A DNA stretch of 64,000 bases from Micromonospora zamorensis (GTDB taxonomy: Bacteria > Actinomycetota > Actinomycetes > Mycobacteriales > Micromonosporaceae). The notes under the pieces are model-generated. The model did no database searches. It was not told where the DNA came from and saw nothing but the letters and a program-made list of their open reading frames with translations. Position numbers and translations under genes: made by a program. Positions 50,987-59,443 of the stretch are shown here, piece after piece; position 1 is the first letter of the stretch; every line of letters begins with the position of its first letter. The stretch spans positions 1,612,001 through 1,676,000 of the forward strand of contig NZ_LT607755.1 of assembly GCF_900090275.1 (NCBI RefSeq), given 5' to 3'.

Positions 50987-51604
50987 CTACGGTGTGGTCG
51001 TGGCGCAGGCCACGCCGATGCCGAGGTCGACGCGGTGGTCCTGGCCGTTCGAGGTCACGATGACGGGTACGCAGCCCGCCCGCGCGACCCAGGTGCCGCC
51101 GACGAACGCCAGCCACCGAGCCTGCCCACCTTCTGGTGCGCAGGCGTGCACGGTGGCGGTCGCGGCTGGCGTGGTGGCTGCGCCCCATCCGACCCGGGCC
51201 CTGCCCTCCCATCCCGGTGCGATCCGGAGGTCCACGACCCGGTCCGCGCGGACGACCAGCCCCCACTTGGCGAAGAGCCGCGCCGCCGGGTCGGCCTCGC
51301 CGGACTCCTCGGCGGACAGCACGGCCGCGCTGGGCACCGCCACGTCCTCTCCAACCAGCCGGTAGCCCGCCGGCGGTGCCGACATCTCCGTGACCGACGG
51401 GGTGCAGGGCGGCTCGCCACCGCTCGGGCTCGTTGATGTCGTCGCGCCGTTGGGCGGCGGCGCGCTGGGTTGCCGCGAGTCACCTGCGGGCGTGCAGGCG
51501 GTCAGCGCCGCCGCCAGACACACCAGGCCCCACCGTGCGATCGGCCCGGGCACCGGTTGGACCGGAACGCGTGGGGGCCGGATGGTCGTCGTGCTCGCAC
51601 TCAT
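50987..51604 (-). CDS. Putative lipoprotein of unknown function
   Basis: A 205-aa exported protein. After a 23-residue hydrophilic N-terminus comes ARWGLVCLAAALTACTPAG, a lipoprotein signal with lipobox Cys37. A Ser/Thr/Pro linker follows, then a ~130-residue domain with several Cys (EPPCTPSV, VHACAPEGG, AGCVPVI, GVACA) that could form disulfides. No family recognised. It stands alone upstream (leftward strand) of the SLATT gene, 100 nt away, and could share its transcript. Confidence 0.7.
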   Translation of the reverse strand: MSASTTTIRPPRVPVQPVPGPIARWGLVCLAAALTACTPAGDSRQPSAPPPNGATTSTSPSGGEPPCTPSVTEMSAPPAGYRLVGEDVAVPSAAVLSAEESGEADPAARLFAKWGLVVRADRVVDLRIAPGWEGRARVGWGAATTPAATATVHACAPEGGQARWLAFVGGTWVARAGCVPVIVTSNGQDHRVDLGIGVACATTTP

Positions 51605-51703
51605 CCGACATTCATAGCTGGTTGTCGTGATCCCTGACGGCCGGCCCGGAGGTGGTTACGGTCGTGGATGTTGTGGTTCCCCGACCGTTCGAGGGGTGAT
51701 CGC
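51605..51703. promoter_or_regulatory. Divergent promoter region of the lipoprotein gene and the 54-aa gene
   Basis: About 100 nt separate the two divergent starts. gaggggtgatcgc near the right end is the ribosome-binding site of the 54-aa frame. I see no clear -35/-10 pair. Confidence 0.35.
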
Positions 51704-51868
51704 ATGGCCCCCGGTTGTAGGAGCTGGCGTTACGTGAGCCTCACGCTGGAGCTGGTCGCCTTCGTGGCAGCCCAACAACAGCGCGAGGACCTCGCCGTGG
51801 TGGCAAAGGCCCTCGCGGTGCTAGGACAGATGGCGACGACCTGGGTTGACGGCCGTAGACGTCGCTGA
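51704..51868 (+). CDS. Putative 54-aa small protein
   Basis: ATG 51704 has gagggg exactly 7 nt upstream, and the stop TGA at 51866-51868 is followed within 10 nt by a 13-bp terminator hairpin. The codons from about residue 11 on are strongly G/C-ended like real genes. The peptide is helical (VSLTLELVAFVAAQQQREDL, VVAKALAVLGQMATTW) with an RRRR end. No family recognised. It could be a small regulator, or the conserved tail of a lost gene. Confidence 0.5.
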   Translation: MAPGCRSWRYVSLTLELVAFVAAQQQREDLAVVAKALAVLGQMATTWVDGRRRR

Positions 51869-51876
51869 TGTCCGCC

Positions 51877-51906
51877 GAGGGGCGGGAAGCTTGCTTCCCG
51901 CCCCTC
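51877..51906 (+). terminator. Strong terminator after the 54-aa gene
   Basis: gaggggcgggaag (51877-51889) pairs perfectly with cttcccgcccctc (51894-51906) around the loop cttg, followed by ttctct. Confidence 0.85.
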
Positions 51907-52072
51907 TTCTCTGTCGCGTTCAATTGGGCGAGTGTGTCGCCCAACTACCGGGGTTGACTACTTCTCGCAGCGGATGCCCGACCACAACCGGGGAACTGCT
52001 GCTGAGCCACCTGCATCCCTGTCGGCGACTTTGCCGGCGCCGACGTCGGGTGGTCGCTGCCGGTGCTGGCCG

Positions 52073-53305
52073 TCATGGCCGCAGGGCGGTCGCGGCCGGA
52101 GTCCAGGTCGACTCGTCCTCGACGTCGGCGACCGTGATCCCCTTGGCGATCTTCTCCAGCTCGGCCCGCGGCAGCTGGTTACCGTGCCTAGCGGGGCTGA
52201 CCTCGAGGACGACTGTGCCGTCGGCGCTCCAGAACTGGCACCAGCTGCCGGGCAGCGGGCCGTCCCGCCCGGGCCGGTCGGCTACGTCGTAGCACTCCGT
52301 CACACCGGGCTTCGGCGTCTGGTCCGCGCTGCTACTCGGGATGACGGAGATGTGGAATCCGTCTGTGATGGCACCCTCGGTCGCGTCGTACGGTGCGGCC
52401 AGTCCAGTGGTGGGCACGGAGGACTTGGTGTACGTCGCGCCGCCGTAGTCGCCGGCGCGGGCCGTGGCGATGCCGCCGAGGCCTGCCGTGGTGTGGGTGC
52501 CGATCTGCAACGGCACGTAACCGTCCGGCAGGTAGCCCACCGTGAAGGGCACCAGGGCCGGCGTCGGCCTGCTGGGCTTCAGGCCTTCGACCAGGCCGCC
52601 CAGCTCCTCGAAGCTCGGCGTGGCCTTGTCGCCGGAGTACGACGTGACAGCCGCCCAGGCGTTGTCGGCGTACTCCCAGGCGAAGAGCTTGTTGCCGCCA
52701 TCCACCGGGCGCTGCGGGTCAAGGCCGACCGGCAGCGTCGCCTGCACGGCCCTGCGCCCGGCCACGGTGACGTTCGTGCCGTCCTTGATCTTGGTGGGGT
52801 CGAAGGCGCCGGGCCGGTAGACGGTCAGGTATGCCCAGAGGGCCGGCTTCCCGTTTTCCCTGTTCCGCAAGAACTCGTCGCCCTGCTCCTCCACCTCCTG
52901 GCGGGTCATGGGCTTGTCATTCGAGGTGTGGCCGTCGGAGTAGACGGAGGCGATCTGGTACGCGGTGGACGCGACGATCGGGTCCTGCACATGCAGCGTG
53001 CCGGCGTCGTACCCGGTGAAGGTGAAGGTGAACGGCGCGGCGTCGGGCCACTCGGCCCCGGCCGGCTTGGACGCCGCCGCGCCGGCCCCGGCCGGCGTGG
53101 CCGGGGAGCTCTGCTCGGCACCTAGGGTCGGTACCACGAACGCACCGGCGACCACGGCCACGACGAGGCCCGCCGCGCCAGCTGACGCGAATCCGGCCCG
53201 ACGGCGGCGCTCAGCCCGCCGCCCTGCCGTGATGATGTCGTCGATGGTGCGGGACATCGGCGGCTCTTCGCCCGTTACGGTGTCCACGAGATCATGCAAC
53301 CGCAT
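52073..53305 (-). CDS. Membrane anti-sigma-like protein paired with an ECF sigma factor
   Basis: A 410-aa protein. The first ~60 residues are cytoplasmic (MRLHDLVDTVTGEEPPMSRT, RRAERRRR). One TM helix is at about 63-82 (AGAAGLVVAVVAGAFVVPT), then an extracytoplasmic domain of ~320 residues with scattered beta motifs (VEGLKPSRPTPALVPFTVGY, CYDVADRPGRDGPLPGSWCQ). No zinc anti-sigma HxxxCxxC is present. The start overlaps the end of the sigma gene by 14 nt and has aaaaggagtggaccc upstream, so the two are coupled. The pairing suggests it restrains or senses for the sigma factor, as with CU044_5270-type proteins. Confidence 0.75.
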   Translation of the reverse strand: MRLHDLVDTVTGEEPPMSRTIDDIITAGRRAERRRRAGFASAGAAGLVVAVVAGAFVVPTLGAEQSSPATPAGAGAAASKPAGAEWPDAAPFTFTFTGYDAGTLHVQDPIVASTAYQIASVYSDGHTSNDKPMTRQEVEEQGDEFLRNRENGKPALWAYLTVYRPGAFDPTKIKDGTNVTVAGRRAVQATLPVGLDPQRPVDGGNKLFAWEYADNAWAAVTSYSGDKATPSFEELGGLVEGLKPSRPTPALVPFTVGYLPDGYVPLQIGTHTTAGLGGIATARAGDYGGATYTKSSVPTTGLAAPYDATEGAITDGFHISVIPSSSADQTPKPGVTECYDVADRPGRDGPLPGSWCQFWSADGTVVLEVSPARHGNQLPRAELEKIAKGITVADVEDESTWTPAATALRP

Positions 53306-53831
53306 GGGTCCACTCCTTTTTCGACGGTTCAATGAGATCGGTACGGTCGCCGCCGAGTGACTCGCGCAGCTTCGCCAGGCCACGGGAGACCTGACTCTTG
53401 GCCGTGCCCACAGTGCAGTTCAGGACGCTGGCGGTGTCCTCCAGGCTCAGATCCAGGTAGTGCCGGAGCACAACTGCGGCTCGCTGCCGGGGTGGCACCG
53501 CGTCAAGCGCCGCCCGCAGGCGCATCCGCTCGTCGGTCGCACCGGCGGGGTCGCGCAGCGCGATGTCCGGCATGGCGTCACCGGCCGACCGCTCGCGTCG
53601 CCACGGCCGACGGGTCTCGTCGACCGCGGCCCGGTAGACCATGGTCTTGACGTAGAGATCGGGCCGGTCCAGCTTCCGCCAGCGGGGGTAAAGCTTGACC
53701 AGAGCGTTGGCCACGGCGTCCTCCGCCGCGTGCCAGTCACCGCAGGTCACGTACGCCAGCTTGCGCAGTGACGCCATTTCTGACGTCACGAACTCGCGGA
53801 ATGCTTGCTCGTCTTCGGCTATCAAGTCCAC
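53292..53831 (-). CDS. ECF sigma factor (SigE-like actinobacterial group)
   Basis: A sigma factor of about 179 aa. Region 2 reads FREFVTSEMASLRKLAYVTC, then GDWHAAEDAVANALVKLY and PDLYVKTMVYRAAVDETRR. Region 4 reads PPRQRAAVVLRHYLDLSLED and VGTAKSQVSRGLAKLRESL. The start is uncertain by two codons: GTG 53831 has aggagg only 2 nt away, while TTG 53825 has the normal 8-nt spacing. It is co-transcribed with the overlapping anti-sigma-like gene and divergent from the FUSC gene. Confidence 0.9.
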   Translation of the reverse strand: MDLIAEDEQAFREFVTSEMASLRKLAYVTCGDWHAAEDAVANALVKLYPRWRKLDRPDLYVKTMVYRAAVDETRRPWRRERSAGDAMPDIALRDPAGATDERMRLRAALDAVPPRQRAAVVLRHYLDLSLEDTASVLNCTVGTAKSQVSRGLAKLRESLGGDRTDLIEPSKKEWTHAVA

Positions 53832-54052
53832 TGCCTCCTCATGACGGAGGTAGAACGGACCCGCCCACCCGGAAAGTTGCACCGCTCGAAGAAGTGGGCA
53901 GATTGACAGCGGCGGTCGCTGCCGATCAGCTGGGCTCGGCCTGTTCCGGGGTTCTCGGCGCTGATTTCGTCGCGAAACCCGCCGGTGCCGGGACGCCCCG
54001 GAGCAGAATGGTGGACCGGGGAGGGGTGCCGCGACGAGCCGGGGGAGCAGGC

Positions 54053-56242
54053 GTGCTGGCAACCAGCCTCCTCGGCCGGCTCCGCCGCCGTGACCCGGGG
54101 GACGCCATCCTGCGGCGCGCGGCGCGACTGACGATCGTCGCGTCCGTCGTCTTCTACGGCTGCCGCTACGGCGCGGGCAGTCCGATGCTCGCCACGTACG
54201 GCCTGTTCGGCACGATCGCGGCCGGGTCGTTCGCGCAACTGCCCGGTCCCGCGCCGCAACGGGCGCGGATCCTCGTCCTGTCGCTGCCGGGGGTCTGGGC
54301 GCTGATCGTCGCGGGCTCACTGTTGGCGTGGAGCACGTGGGCGGCCGCCGGTGGGATGCTGGTCATCGGGTTCGTCGTGGCGTTCGCCGGGGTTGGCAAC
54401 CCGCGCCTGGTGGGGTTGGCGAGCGCGTTCCAGCTCTTCTACATCCTGGCGTCCTTCCCGCCGTACCAGCCGGGCACCCTGCCGCAGCGACTCGGCGGGG
54501 TCACGTTCGCGATCGTGCTGCTCGCCGCCGCCGAGGTTGTTCTCTGGCCCGATCCGGTGCCGGTCTCCTACCGGCAGCGTCTCACCCAGGCGGCGGACGG
54601 CGTCGCGGCGCTCCTGGACGCCACCGCCGACGGGTTGACCCACCCGCACGCCGGTCCGGGTGATCGGGACGCGCGGCGCGAGCGGGCGTACGACGTGGTG
54701 GCCGCCATCGAGTTGGGCCGCAACCCACCGGAGTGGGCCCCCACCGCGGCGGGCGTTCAGGACCGGGCGCTGCGGATCTGCGCGGCCGCCCTGCGGGAGG
54801 TGCTCGTCGAGGCGGACCGGCTGGTGACGGACGCCCCGCCGGAGCCGGCCGGGGACCTGGCGGCGGCGGGTCTGCTGCGCTCGTGCGCGGACACCACCCG
54901 CGCCGCGGGTCGCAGCCTCTCGCCGGGTGCCCCGGCAGTGCTCGTCGACGGCCTGGACACCGCGGTCGGGCGAGCCGAGACGGCGTACCCCGTGGGGGAG
55001 GGCGACGGCCGCGACACGTCGGACGTACCTCGGTTGTGCCGGGACGCGACAGCGCTGGCCCTCGCCGACCAGGTGCGGGTCTTCGCCGTCGGCGCCCGGG
55101 TGGCCACCGGGGCGCCGCTGCACGGCGAGGACGCGACCTCGGGGCTCTTCGAGTACGCGCGACACAGCCCGTGGACGCTGTACTGGTGGCAGTTCCGCTC
55201 CCACCTGGCACCCCGCTCCGCCCACCTGCACAGCTCGCTCCGGCTGGCGGTGGCGCTCGCCCTCGCTCGGGTCGCCGCCGGGGTGTTGCACCTGACCCAC
55301 GGCTTCTGGGTGCTGCTGGCCACCCTCACGGTCCTGCGTACCTCGGCCTCGGACACCCGCACCGCCCTGCGGCCGGCCGTGCTGGGCACGATCGCCGGTG
55401 CCGCTGTCAGCGGCGGGCTGATGGTCGTCGTCGACCAGCCCGTCGTGTACGCCGTCGTCCTGCCGGTCACCCTGATGCTGGCCTTCGGCGTCGGTCGCCT
55501 GCTCGGTCCGGTGTGGCAGCAGGCGCTGTTCACCCTGCTGCTGACGGTCGTGTTCGCCCAGCTCAGCCCGGAGGGGTGGCGGCTCGCCGAGGTCCGTCTC
55601 GTCGACGTGCTGCTCGGTGCGGTGATCGGTGTTCTCGTCGGCGTGGCGATGTGGCCGCGTGGCGCGGCCCACGACCTGCGGCACAACGCCACCCGCTACC
55701 TGGCCGCCAACGCGGACGCGGTCGAGCAGACCGTCGAGGCGATGCTCGGTGACGCGCCGTCTCCGGACCGCGCCCTCGACCGGGTACGACGCCGGATGAT
55801 CCTGATCGACTCGTCGTACTGCCAGTACCACTTCGAGCGGCACGACCCGCACCGTCAGCAGGTGAACTGGTCCGCGATCCTGAGCGCCGGGCACCACGTG
55901 GTGCCCGGCGCCGAGTCGCTGCTGCGGCGCAACCCGCCCGGCTGCCTGGCCGGCTGGCCGGCGGCGGCGGTCCTGCTGCGGGACTCCGCCGGGCACCTGC
56001 GATCGGCGTACGCGGCCCTCGCCGACGAGGTCGCGCACGGCCGGCCAGCTGGTCCGACACCCCTCCCGACCGGCTGTGCCGCCGAACTGGACCGGATCCG
56101 TCCGGCCCTCGGCGAGGCCGACCCCCGGTCCGTCCGGCACCTGGTGGAGGTCGACCGGTGGCTCGCCGGTCTCGCCGACACCCTCGCCCGGATCCACCCG
56201 CCGGCTCAGGGCGACTCGGCTGGCCGCCGTGGGCAGCCGTGA
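54053..56242 (+). CDS. FUSC-family (aromatic acid exporter-like) membrane protein
   Basis: A protein of about 729 aa with two clusters of TM helices. The first covers about 20-185 (LTIVASVVFYGCRYGAG, LVIGFVVAFAGVG and others), the second about 400-540 (LRLAVALALARVAAGVLHLT, VLGTIAGAAVSGGLMVVVD, LMLAFGVGRLLG). Each is followed by a large cytoplasmic helical domain. This is the FUSC/YccC duplicated architecture linked to export of aromatic acids such as p-hydroxybenzoate or fusaric acid. GTG 54053 (gggag 5 nt upstream) and ATG 54008 are both possible starts; I used the former. The substrate is unknown. Confidence 0.88.
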   Translation: MLATSLLGRLRRRDPGDAILRRAARLTIVASVVFYGCRYGAGSPMLATYGLFGTIAAGSFAQLPGPAPQRARILVLSLPGVWALIVAGSLLAWSTWAAAGGMLVIGFVVAFAGVGNPRLVGLASAFQLFYILASFPPYQPGTLPQRLGGVTFAIVLLAAAEVVLWPDPVPVSYRQRLTQAADGVAALLDATADGLTHPHAGPGDRDARRERAYDVVAAIELGRNPPEWAPTAAGVQDRALRICAAALREVLVEADRLVTDAPPEPAGDLAAAGLLRSCADTTRAAGRSLSPGAPAVLVDGLDTAVGRAETAYPVGEGDGRDTSDVPRLCRDATALALADQVRVFAVGARVATGAPLHGEDATSGLFEYARHSPWTLYWWQFRSHLAPRSAHLHSSLRLAVALALARVAAGVLHLTHGFWVLLATLTVLRTSASDTRTALRPAVLGTIAGAAVSGGLMVVVDQPVVYAVVLPVTLMLAFGVGRLLGPVWQQALFTLLLTVVFAQLSPEGWRLAEVRLVDVLLGAVIGVLVGVAMWPRGAAHDLRHNATRYLAANADAVEQTVEAMLGDAPSPDRALDRVRRRMILIDSSYCQYHFERHDPHRQQVNWSAILSAGHHVVPGAESLLRRNPPGCLAGWPAAAVLLRDSAGHLRSAYAALADEVAHGRPAGPTPLPTGCAAELDRIRPALGEADPRSVRHLVEVDRWLAGLADTLARIHPPAQGDSAGRRGQP

Positions 56243-56313
56243 CCCGGTCCGCCAGGCCGCCGGTTGCCGATTGGCCGTGCCCCTTCGGGGCCGTGCCGCC
56301 TAGCGTCGAGCAC

Positions 56314-57351
56314 ATGGAGATCGAGCAGGCACAGAAGCTGTGGCAGCCGGAACCCGGCTGGCTGAACACCGCCTCCTACGGGTTGCCGCCCGAGCCGGCG
56401 TGGACGGCGTTGCAGGACGCTCTCGCCGCATGGCGGGTCGGCAGCACGTCGTGGGAGGGGTGGGGCGAGTCGGTGCAGCGCTCCCGTACCGCGGTCGCGG
56501 GTCTGATCAACGTGCCGGACAGCGACGTGGCGGTCGGTGCCGCCGTGTCCCAGATCCTCGCGCCGGTCGCGGCGGCGCTGCCGTCTGGTGCCACGGTGGT
56601 GGTGCCGGACGTCGAGTTCACCTCGAACCTGTTCCCCTGGCTGGTCCAGGAGGGCCGCGGCGTCACGGTCCGCACGGTGCCGGTGGACGGGCTGGCCGAC
56701 GCGATCGACGCCGACACCGACCTGGTCGCGTTCAGTCTGGTCCAGTCGGCTGACGGTGCTGTCGCCGCGTACGACGAAATTGTCGCGGCGGCCCGCGCGC
56801 ACGACGCGTTGGTGGTGGTGGACGCGACCCAGGCGTGCGGCTGGCTGCCGTTCGACGGGAGTCGGGCCGACGTGGTGGCGGTGGGCGGCTACAAGTGGCT
56901 GATGAATCCGCGCGGCACCGCGTACGCCTATCTGGCCCCGGCGCTGCGCGAGCGGCTGCGCCCGGACGCGGCCGGCTGGTATGCGGGCCGCGACCCGCAC
57001 GCCTCCTACTACGGTCCGCCGCTGCGGCTGGCCGACGACGCCCGCCGGTTCGACATCTCGCCGGCCTGGTTCAGCTGGGTCGGTGCGGCGCCCGCCCTGG
57101 AGTTGGTCGCCGAGATCGGTGTGCCGGCGATCCGGGAGCACAACGTGGCGCTGGCCAACCGGTTCCTGACCGGGCTGGGCCGGCCGCCGGGGGACAGCGC
57201 CATCGTCAGCGTCGACGTGCCCGACGCGGAGCAGCGCCTCGGTGCGGCCGGCATCCGGGCGGCGGTGCGCGCCGGGCGGGTCCGTGCCTCGTTCCACCTC
57301 TACTCCACAGAGGCCGACGTGGACGCCGCGCTGACCGCGCTCGTTGGGTGA
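56314..57351 (+). CDS. Class V aminotransferase-fold PLP enzyme
   Basis: A 345-aa fold-type I enzyme of the NifS/CsdB/isopenicillin-epimerase-like class V group. D170 in VVDATQACG binds the pyridine nitrogen. K194 in AVGGYKWLMNPRGTAYAYL forms the PLP Schiff base. The N-terminal LNTASYGLPP is the substrate loop typical of the isopenicillin N epimerase-like branch. A cysteine-desulfurase Cys loop is not apparent, so desulfurase activity is less likely. The gene is 71 nt after the FUSC gene and convergent with the acyl-CoA dehydrogenase. Confidence 0.9.
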   Translation: MEIEQAQKLWQPEPGWLNTASYGLPPEPAWTALQDALAAWRVGSTSWEGWGESVQRSRTAVAGLINVPDSDVAVGAAVSQILAPVAAALPSGATVVVPDVEFTSNLFPWLVQEGRGVTVRTVPVDGLADAIDADTDLVAFSLVQSADGAVAAYDEIVAAARAHDALVVVDATQACGWLPFDGSRADVVAVGGYKWLMNPRGTAYAYLAPALRERLRPDAAGWYAGRDPHASYYGPPLRLADDARRFDISPAWFSWVGAAPALELVAEIGVPAIREHNVALANRFLTGLGRPPGDSAIVSVDVPDAEQRLGAAGIRAAVRAGRVRASFHLYSTEADVDAALTALVG

Positions 57352-57386
57352 GGCCGGCCGCGCCCGCGGCGGGGCACGGCCGGCCG

Positions 57387-57401
57387 GTGGTCTGAGACCA
57401 C
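57387..57401. terminator. Short perfect palindrome between convergent genes
   Basis: gtggtct-g-agaccac (57387-57401) lies between the aminotransferase and acyl-CoA dehydrogenase stops. It could act as a weak bidirectional terminator. Confidence 0.35.
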
Positions 57402-57411
57402 TCACGCGGGC

Positions 57412-58584
57412 TCAGGCCAGGTGGCCACCGATCTTCGTGTAGCCGCGCAGCAGGTCGCGGGAGATGATCAGTCGCTGCATCTCGTCGGTGCCCTCGAAGA
57501 TCCGGTAGAGCCGGACCTGCCGGTACCAGCGTTCGATGGGCAGCTCACGGGTGTAGCCCATGCCGCCGTGGATCTGGAGCACCCGGTCGACGACCCGGTT
57601 GACCATGCCGGCGCCGTAGAGCTTGCCCATCGACGACGCGTGCCGGGGGTCCAGGCCCTGGTCGACCGTCCACGCCGAGCGCAGCACCAGCCAGCGGGCC
57701 GCCTCCAGCTCGGTCTCCGAGTCGGCGATCATCCACTGGATGGCCTGGTTGGTGCCGATCTTCGTGCCGAAGGTCTCCCGGGTGTTGGCGTAGTCGATGG
57801 CCATCTGGAGGACCCGTTCGGCGATGCCGATGGCGTGCGACGGGATGGTGTAACGGCCCTTGCCGATCCACTCCATGCCCAGCGTGAAGCCCTGCCCGAT
57901 CTCGCCGAGGATGTTGCGGTGCGGCACGCGTACGCCGTCGAAGATGAGCGATGCGGGCCCGCCCTCGCCCATGGTCTGGATGAACTCCGAGCGCCAGCCC
58001 ATCGAACGGTCCACCAGGAACGCGGTGGCCCCGCCGTTGCGGGCGCCCTTCTCCCGGTCGGTCACCGCGACCACGATGGCGAAGTCGGCGTCGTGGCCCC
58101 CGGTGATGAAGGTCTTCTCGCCGTCCAGGATCCAGTCGTCGCCGTCGCGGCGGGCGGAGAGCCGGATGTTCGCGGCGTCGGAGCCGGCACCCGGCTCGGT
58201 GATCGCGAAGCAGGAGCGCCGTTCACCCTCGATGGTCGGGATGAGGAACTCCTGCTTCTGCTCCTCGGTGGCGTGGAACAGGATGTTGTCCGCCTCGCCG
58301 CCGAAGCGGAACGGCACGAAGGTGTGGCCCAGCTCCGTCCAGATCAACGACTGGAGCACCGCCGGCAGGTTCATCCCGCCGTACTCTTCGGGGGTGGCCA
58401 GGCCCCAGAAGCCGAACTTGCGCGCCTTGAGTTGCAGCTCACGCACCTCGGAGTGGTCCAGGCCCGGCTGGTGTGCCCTCTCCCGGCGGAGCACCTCCGC
58501 CTCCAGGGGCATCACCTCGCGGCGGATGAACGATCGGACGGTGTCCCGCACCGCCCGCTCCTCGTCGGTCAGCGAAAAGTCCAC
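57412..58584 (-). CDS. Acyl-CoA dehydrogenase
   Basis: A 390-aa FAD enzyme that oxidises acyl-CoA to the 2-enoyl-CoA. The N-terminal helical domain starts MDFSLTDEERAVRDTVRSFI. The middle beta domain has CFAITEPGAGSD and WILDGEKTFITGG. The C-terminal helical domain ends with YRIFEGTDEMQRL, in which E364 is in the catalytic-base position. Length is standard. GTG 58584 is preceded by aggaggaccac. It is divergent from tetR, with a 19-bp inverted-repeat site between them, and probably belongs to the same regulon as the aldehyde/alcohol dehydrogenase pair. Confidence 0.95.
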   Translation of the reverse strand: MDFSLTDEERAVRDTVRSFIRREVMPLEAEVLRRERAHQPGLDHSEVRELQLKARKFGFWGLATPEEYGGMNLPAVLQSLIWTELGHTFVPFRFGGEADNILFHATEEQKQEFLIPTIEGERRSCFAITEPGAGSDAANIRLSARRDGDDWILDGEKTFITGGHDADFAIVVAVTDREKGARNGGATAFLVDRSMGWRSEFIQTMGEGGPASLIFDGVRVPHRNILGEIGQGFTLGMEWIGKGRYTIPSHAIGIAERVLQMAIDYANTRETFGTKIGTNQAIQWMIADSETELEAARWLVLRSAWTVDQGLDPRHASSMGKLYGAGMVNRVVDRVLQIHGGMGYTRELPIERWYRQVRLYRIFEGTDEMQRLIISRDLLRGYTKIGGHLA

Positions 58585-58620
58585 GTGGTCCTCCTGGCGT
58601 CGGCGCAGCCGGTCACCCTT

Positions 58621-58639
58621 AAACTAGCGGTGCAAGTTT
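58621..58639. promoter_or_regulatory. TetR operator candidate, site 1
   Basis: aaactagcggtgcaagttt has AAACT/AGTTT half-sites 9 bp apart. It lies between the divergent acyl-CoA dehydrogenase and tetR genes. It matches site 2 (59344-59362, read on the other strand) at 16 of 19 positions. Confidence 0.6.
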
Positions 58640-58681
58640 TGCCGCGTCCAGACCTGACGGCCGAGACCCGCGAGGAGCGCA

Positions 58682-59338
58682 GTGCCCCGACCCCGCCAGC
58701 CCCGGCTGACCCGGCAGCTGATCGTCGAGACAGCCACCGCGCTCATCGACGCCGAGGGCCTGCCAGCCTTCTCCACCCGGCGGCTCGCCGCCGAGCTGGG
58801 CGTACGCGGGCCGTCGCTCTACAACCACTTCGCCACCAAGGACGAGATCCTCGACGCGGTCGCCGACACGGTCACCGGCGCCGTCGACACCAGCGGCTTC
58901 GCCAGCCGGGACTGGGCCGCCGCGCTGCTCGACTGGGCCTGGTCGTACCGGCGGGCGCTCACCGCGCACCCGAACATCGTGCCGTACCTGGCGCAGGGGC
59001 CGGGCCGTCGACCGGCCGCGCTGGCCATGGCCGACGCGGTCTACGGCGGGCTGGTCCGCGCCGGTTGGCCGCCCGCGCGGGCCACCCACATCGGCGCGGC
59101 CCTGCGCTACTTCGTGGCCGGGTCGGCGCTCGGCTCGTTCGCCCGGGGTTTCGTCGAGGACCCGGAGCTGTACGCCGCGCACTACCCGCACCTGCGCCAG
59201 GCGCACCGGCTCGCCGAGCACCAGCAGAGCGTGGACGAGGGCGCCTTCGCGCTGGGCCTCGACGCCCTGCTGTACGGCCTGGCCGCCGAGTACGCCCGCA
59301 CCGTCGGCACTGTGGAGTCCGGGCGGCCCAACGGGTAG
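58682..59338 (+). CDS. TetR-family transcriptional regulator
   Basis: A 218-aa repressor. The N-terminal HTH is at about 10-57 (LTRQLIVETATALIDAEGLP, STRRLAAELGVRGPSLYNHF). The C-terminal ligand domain is of the TetR_C type with GAALRYFVAGSALGSFARGF. GTG 58682 has gaggagcgca upstream. It is divergent from acyl-CoA dehydrogenase and upstream of the aldehyde dehydrogenase gene. The two 19-bp sites at 58621 and 59344 make it the probable regulator of both. Confidence 0.93.
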   Translation: MPRPRQPRLTRQLIVETATALIDAEGLPAFSTRRLAAELGVRGPSLYNHFATKDEILDAVADTVTGAVDTSGFASRDWAAALLDWAWSYRRALTAHPNIVPYLAQGPGRRPAALAMADAVYGGLVRAGWPPARATHIGAALRYFVAGSALGSFARGFVEDPELYAAHYPHLRQAHRLAEHQQSVDEGAFALGLDALLYGLAAEYARTVGTVESGRPNG

Positions 59339-59343
59339 CGTCC

Positions 59344-59362
59344 AAACTCCCAGCGCTAGTTT
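59344..59362. promoter_or_regulatory. TetR operator candidate, site 2
   Basis: aaactcccagcgctagttt. Read on the minus strand it is aaactagcgctgggagttt, nearly the same as site 1. It lies 82 bp upstream of the aldehyde dehydrogenase start. Confidence 0.6.
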
Positions 59363-59380
59363 CATCGCCCGCCGCGACGT

Positions 59381-59422
59381 CGTCGCCATCCCCCATCGCG
59401 ACCCCGTCGCCATCGCCCATCG
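59381..59422. repeat. Two 18-bp direct repeats in the aldehyde dehydrogenase leader
   Basis: cgtcgccatcccccatcg (59381-59398) and cgtcgccatcgcccatcg (59405-59422) differ at one base and are 24 bp apart. They lie just upstream of the ribosome-binding site. The function is unknown. Confidence 0.6.
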
Positions 59423-59443
59423 ACCACCCCCCGAAGGGACGAC

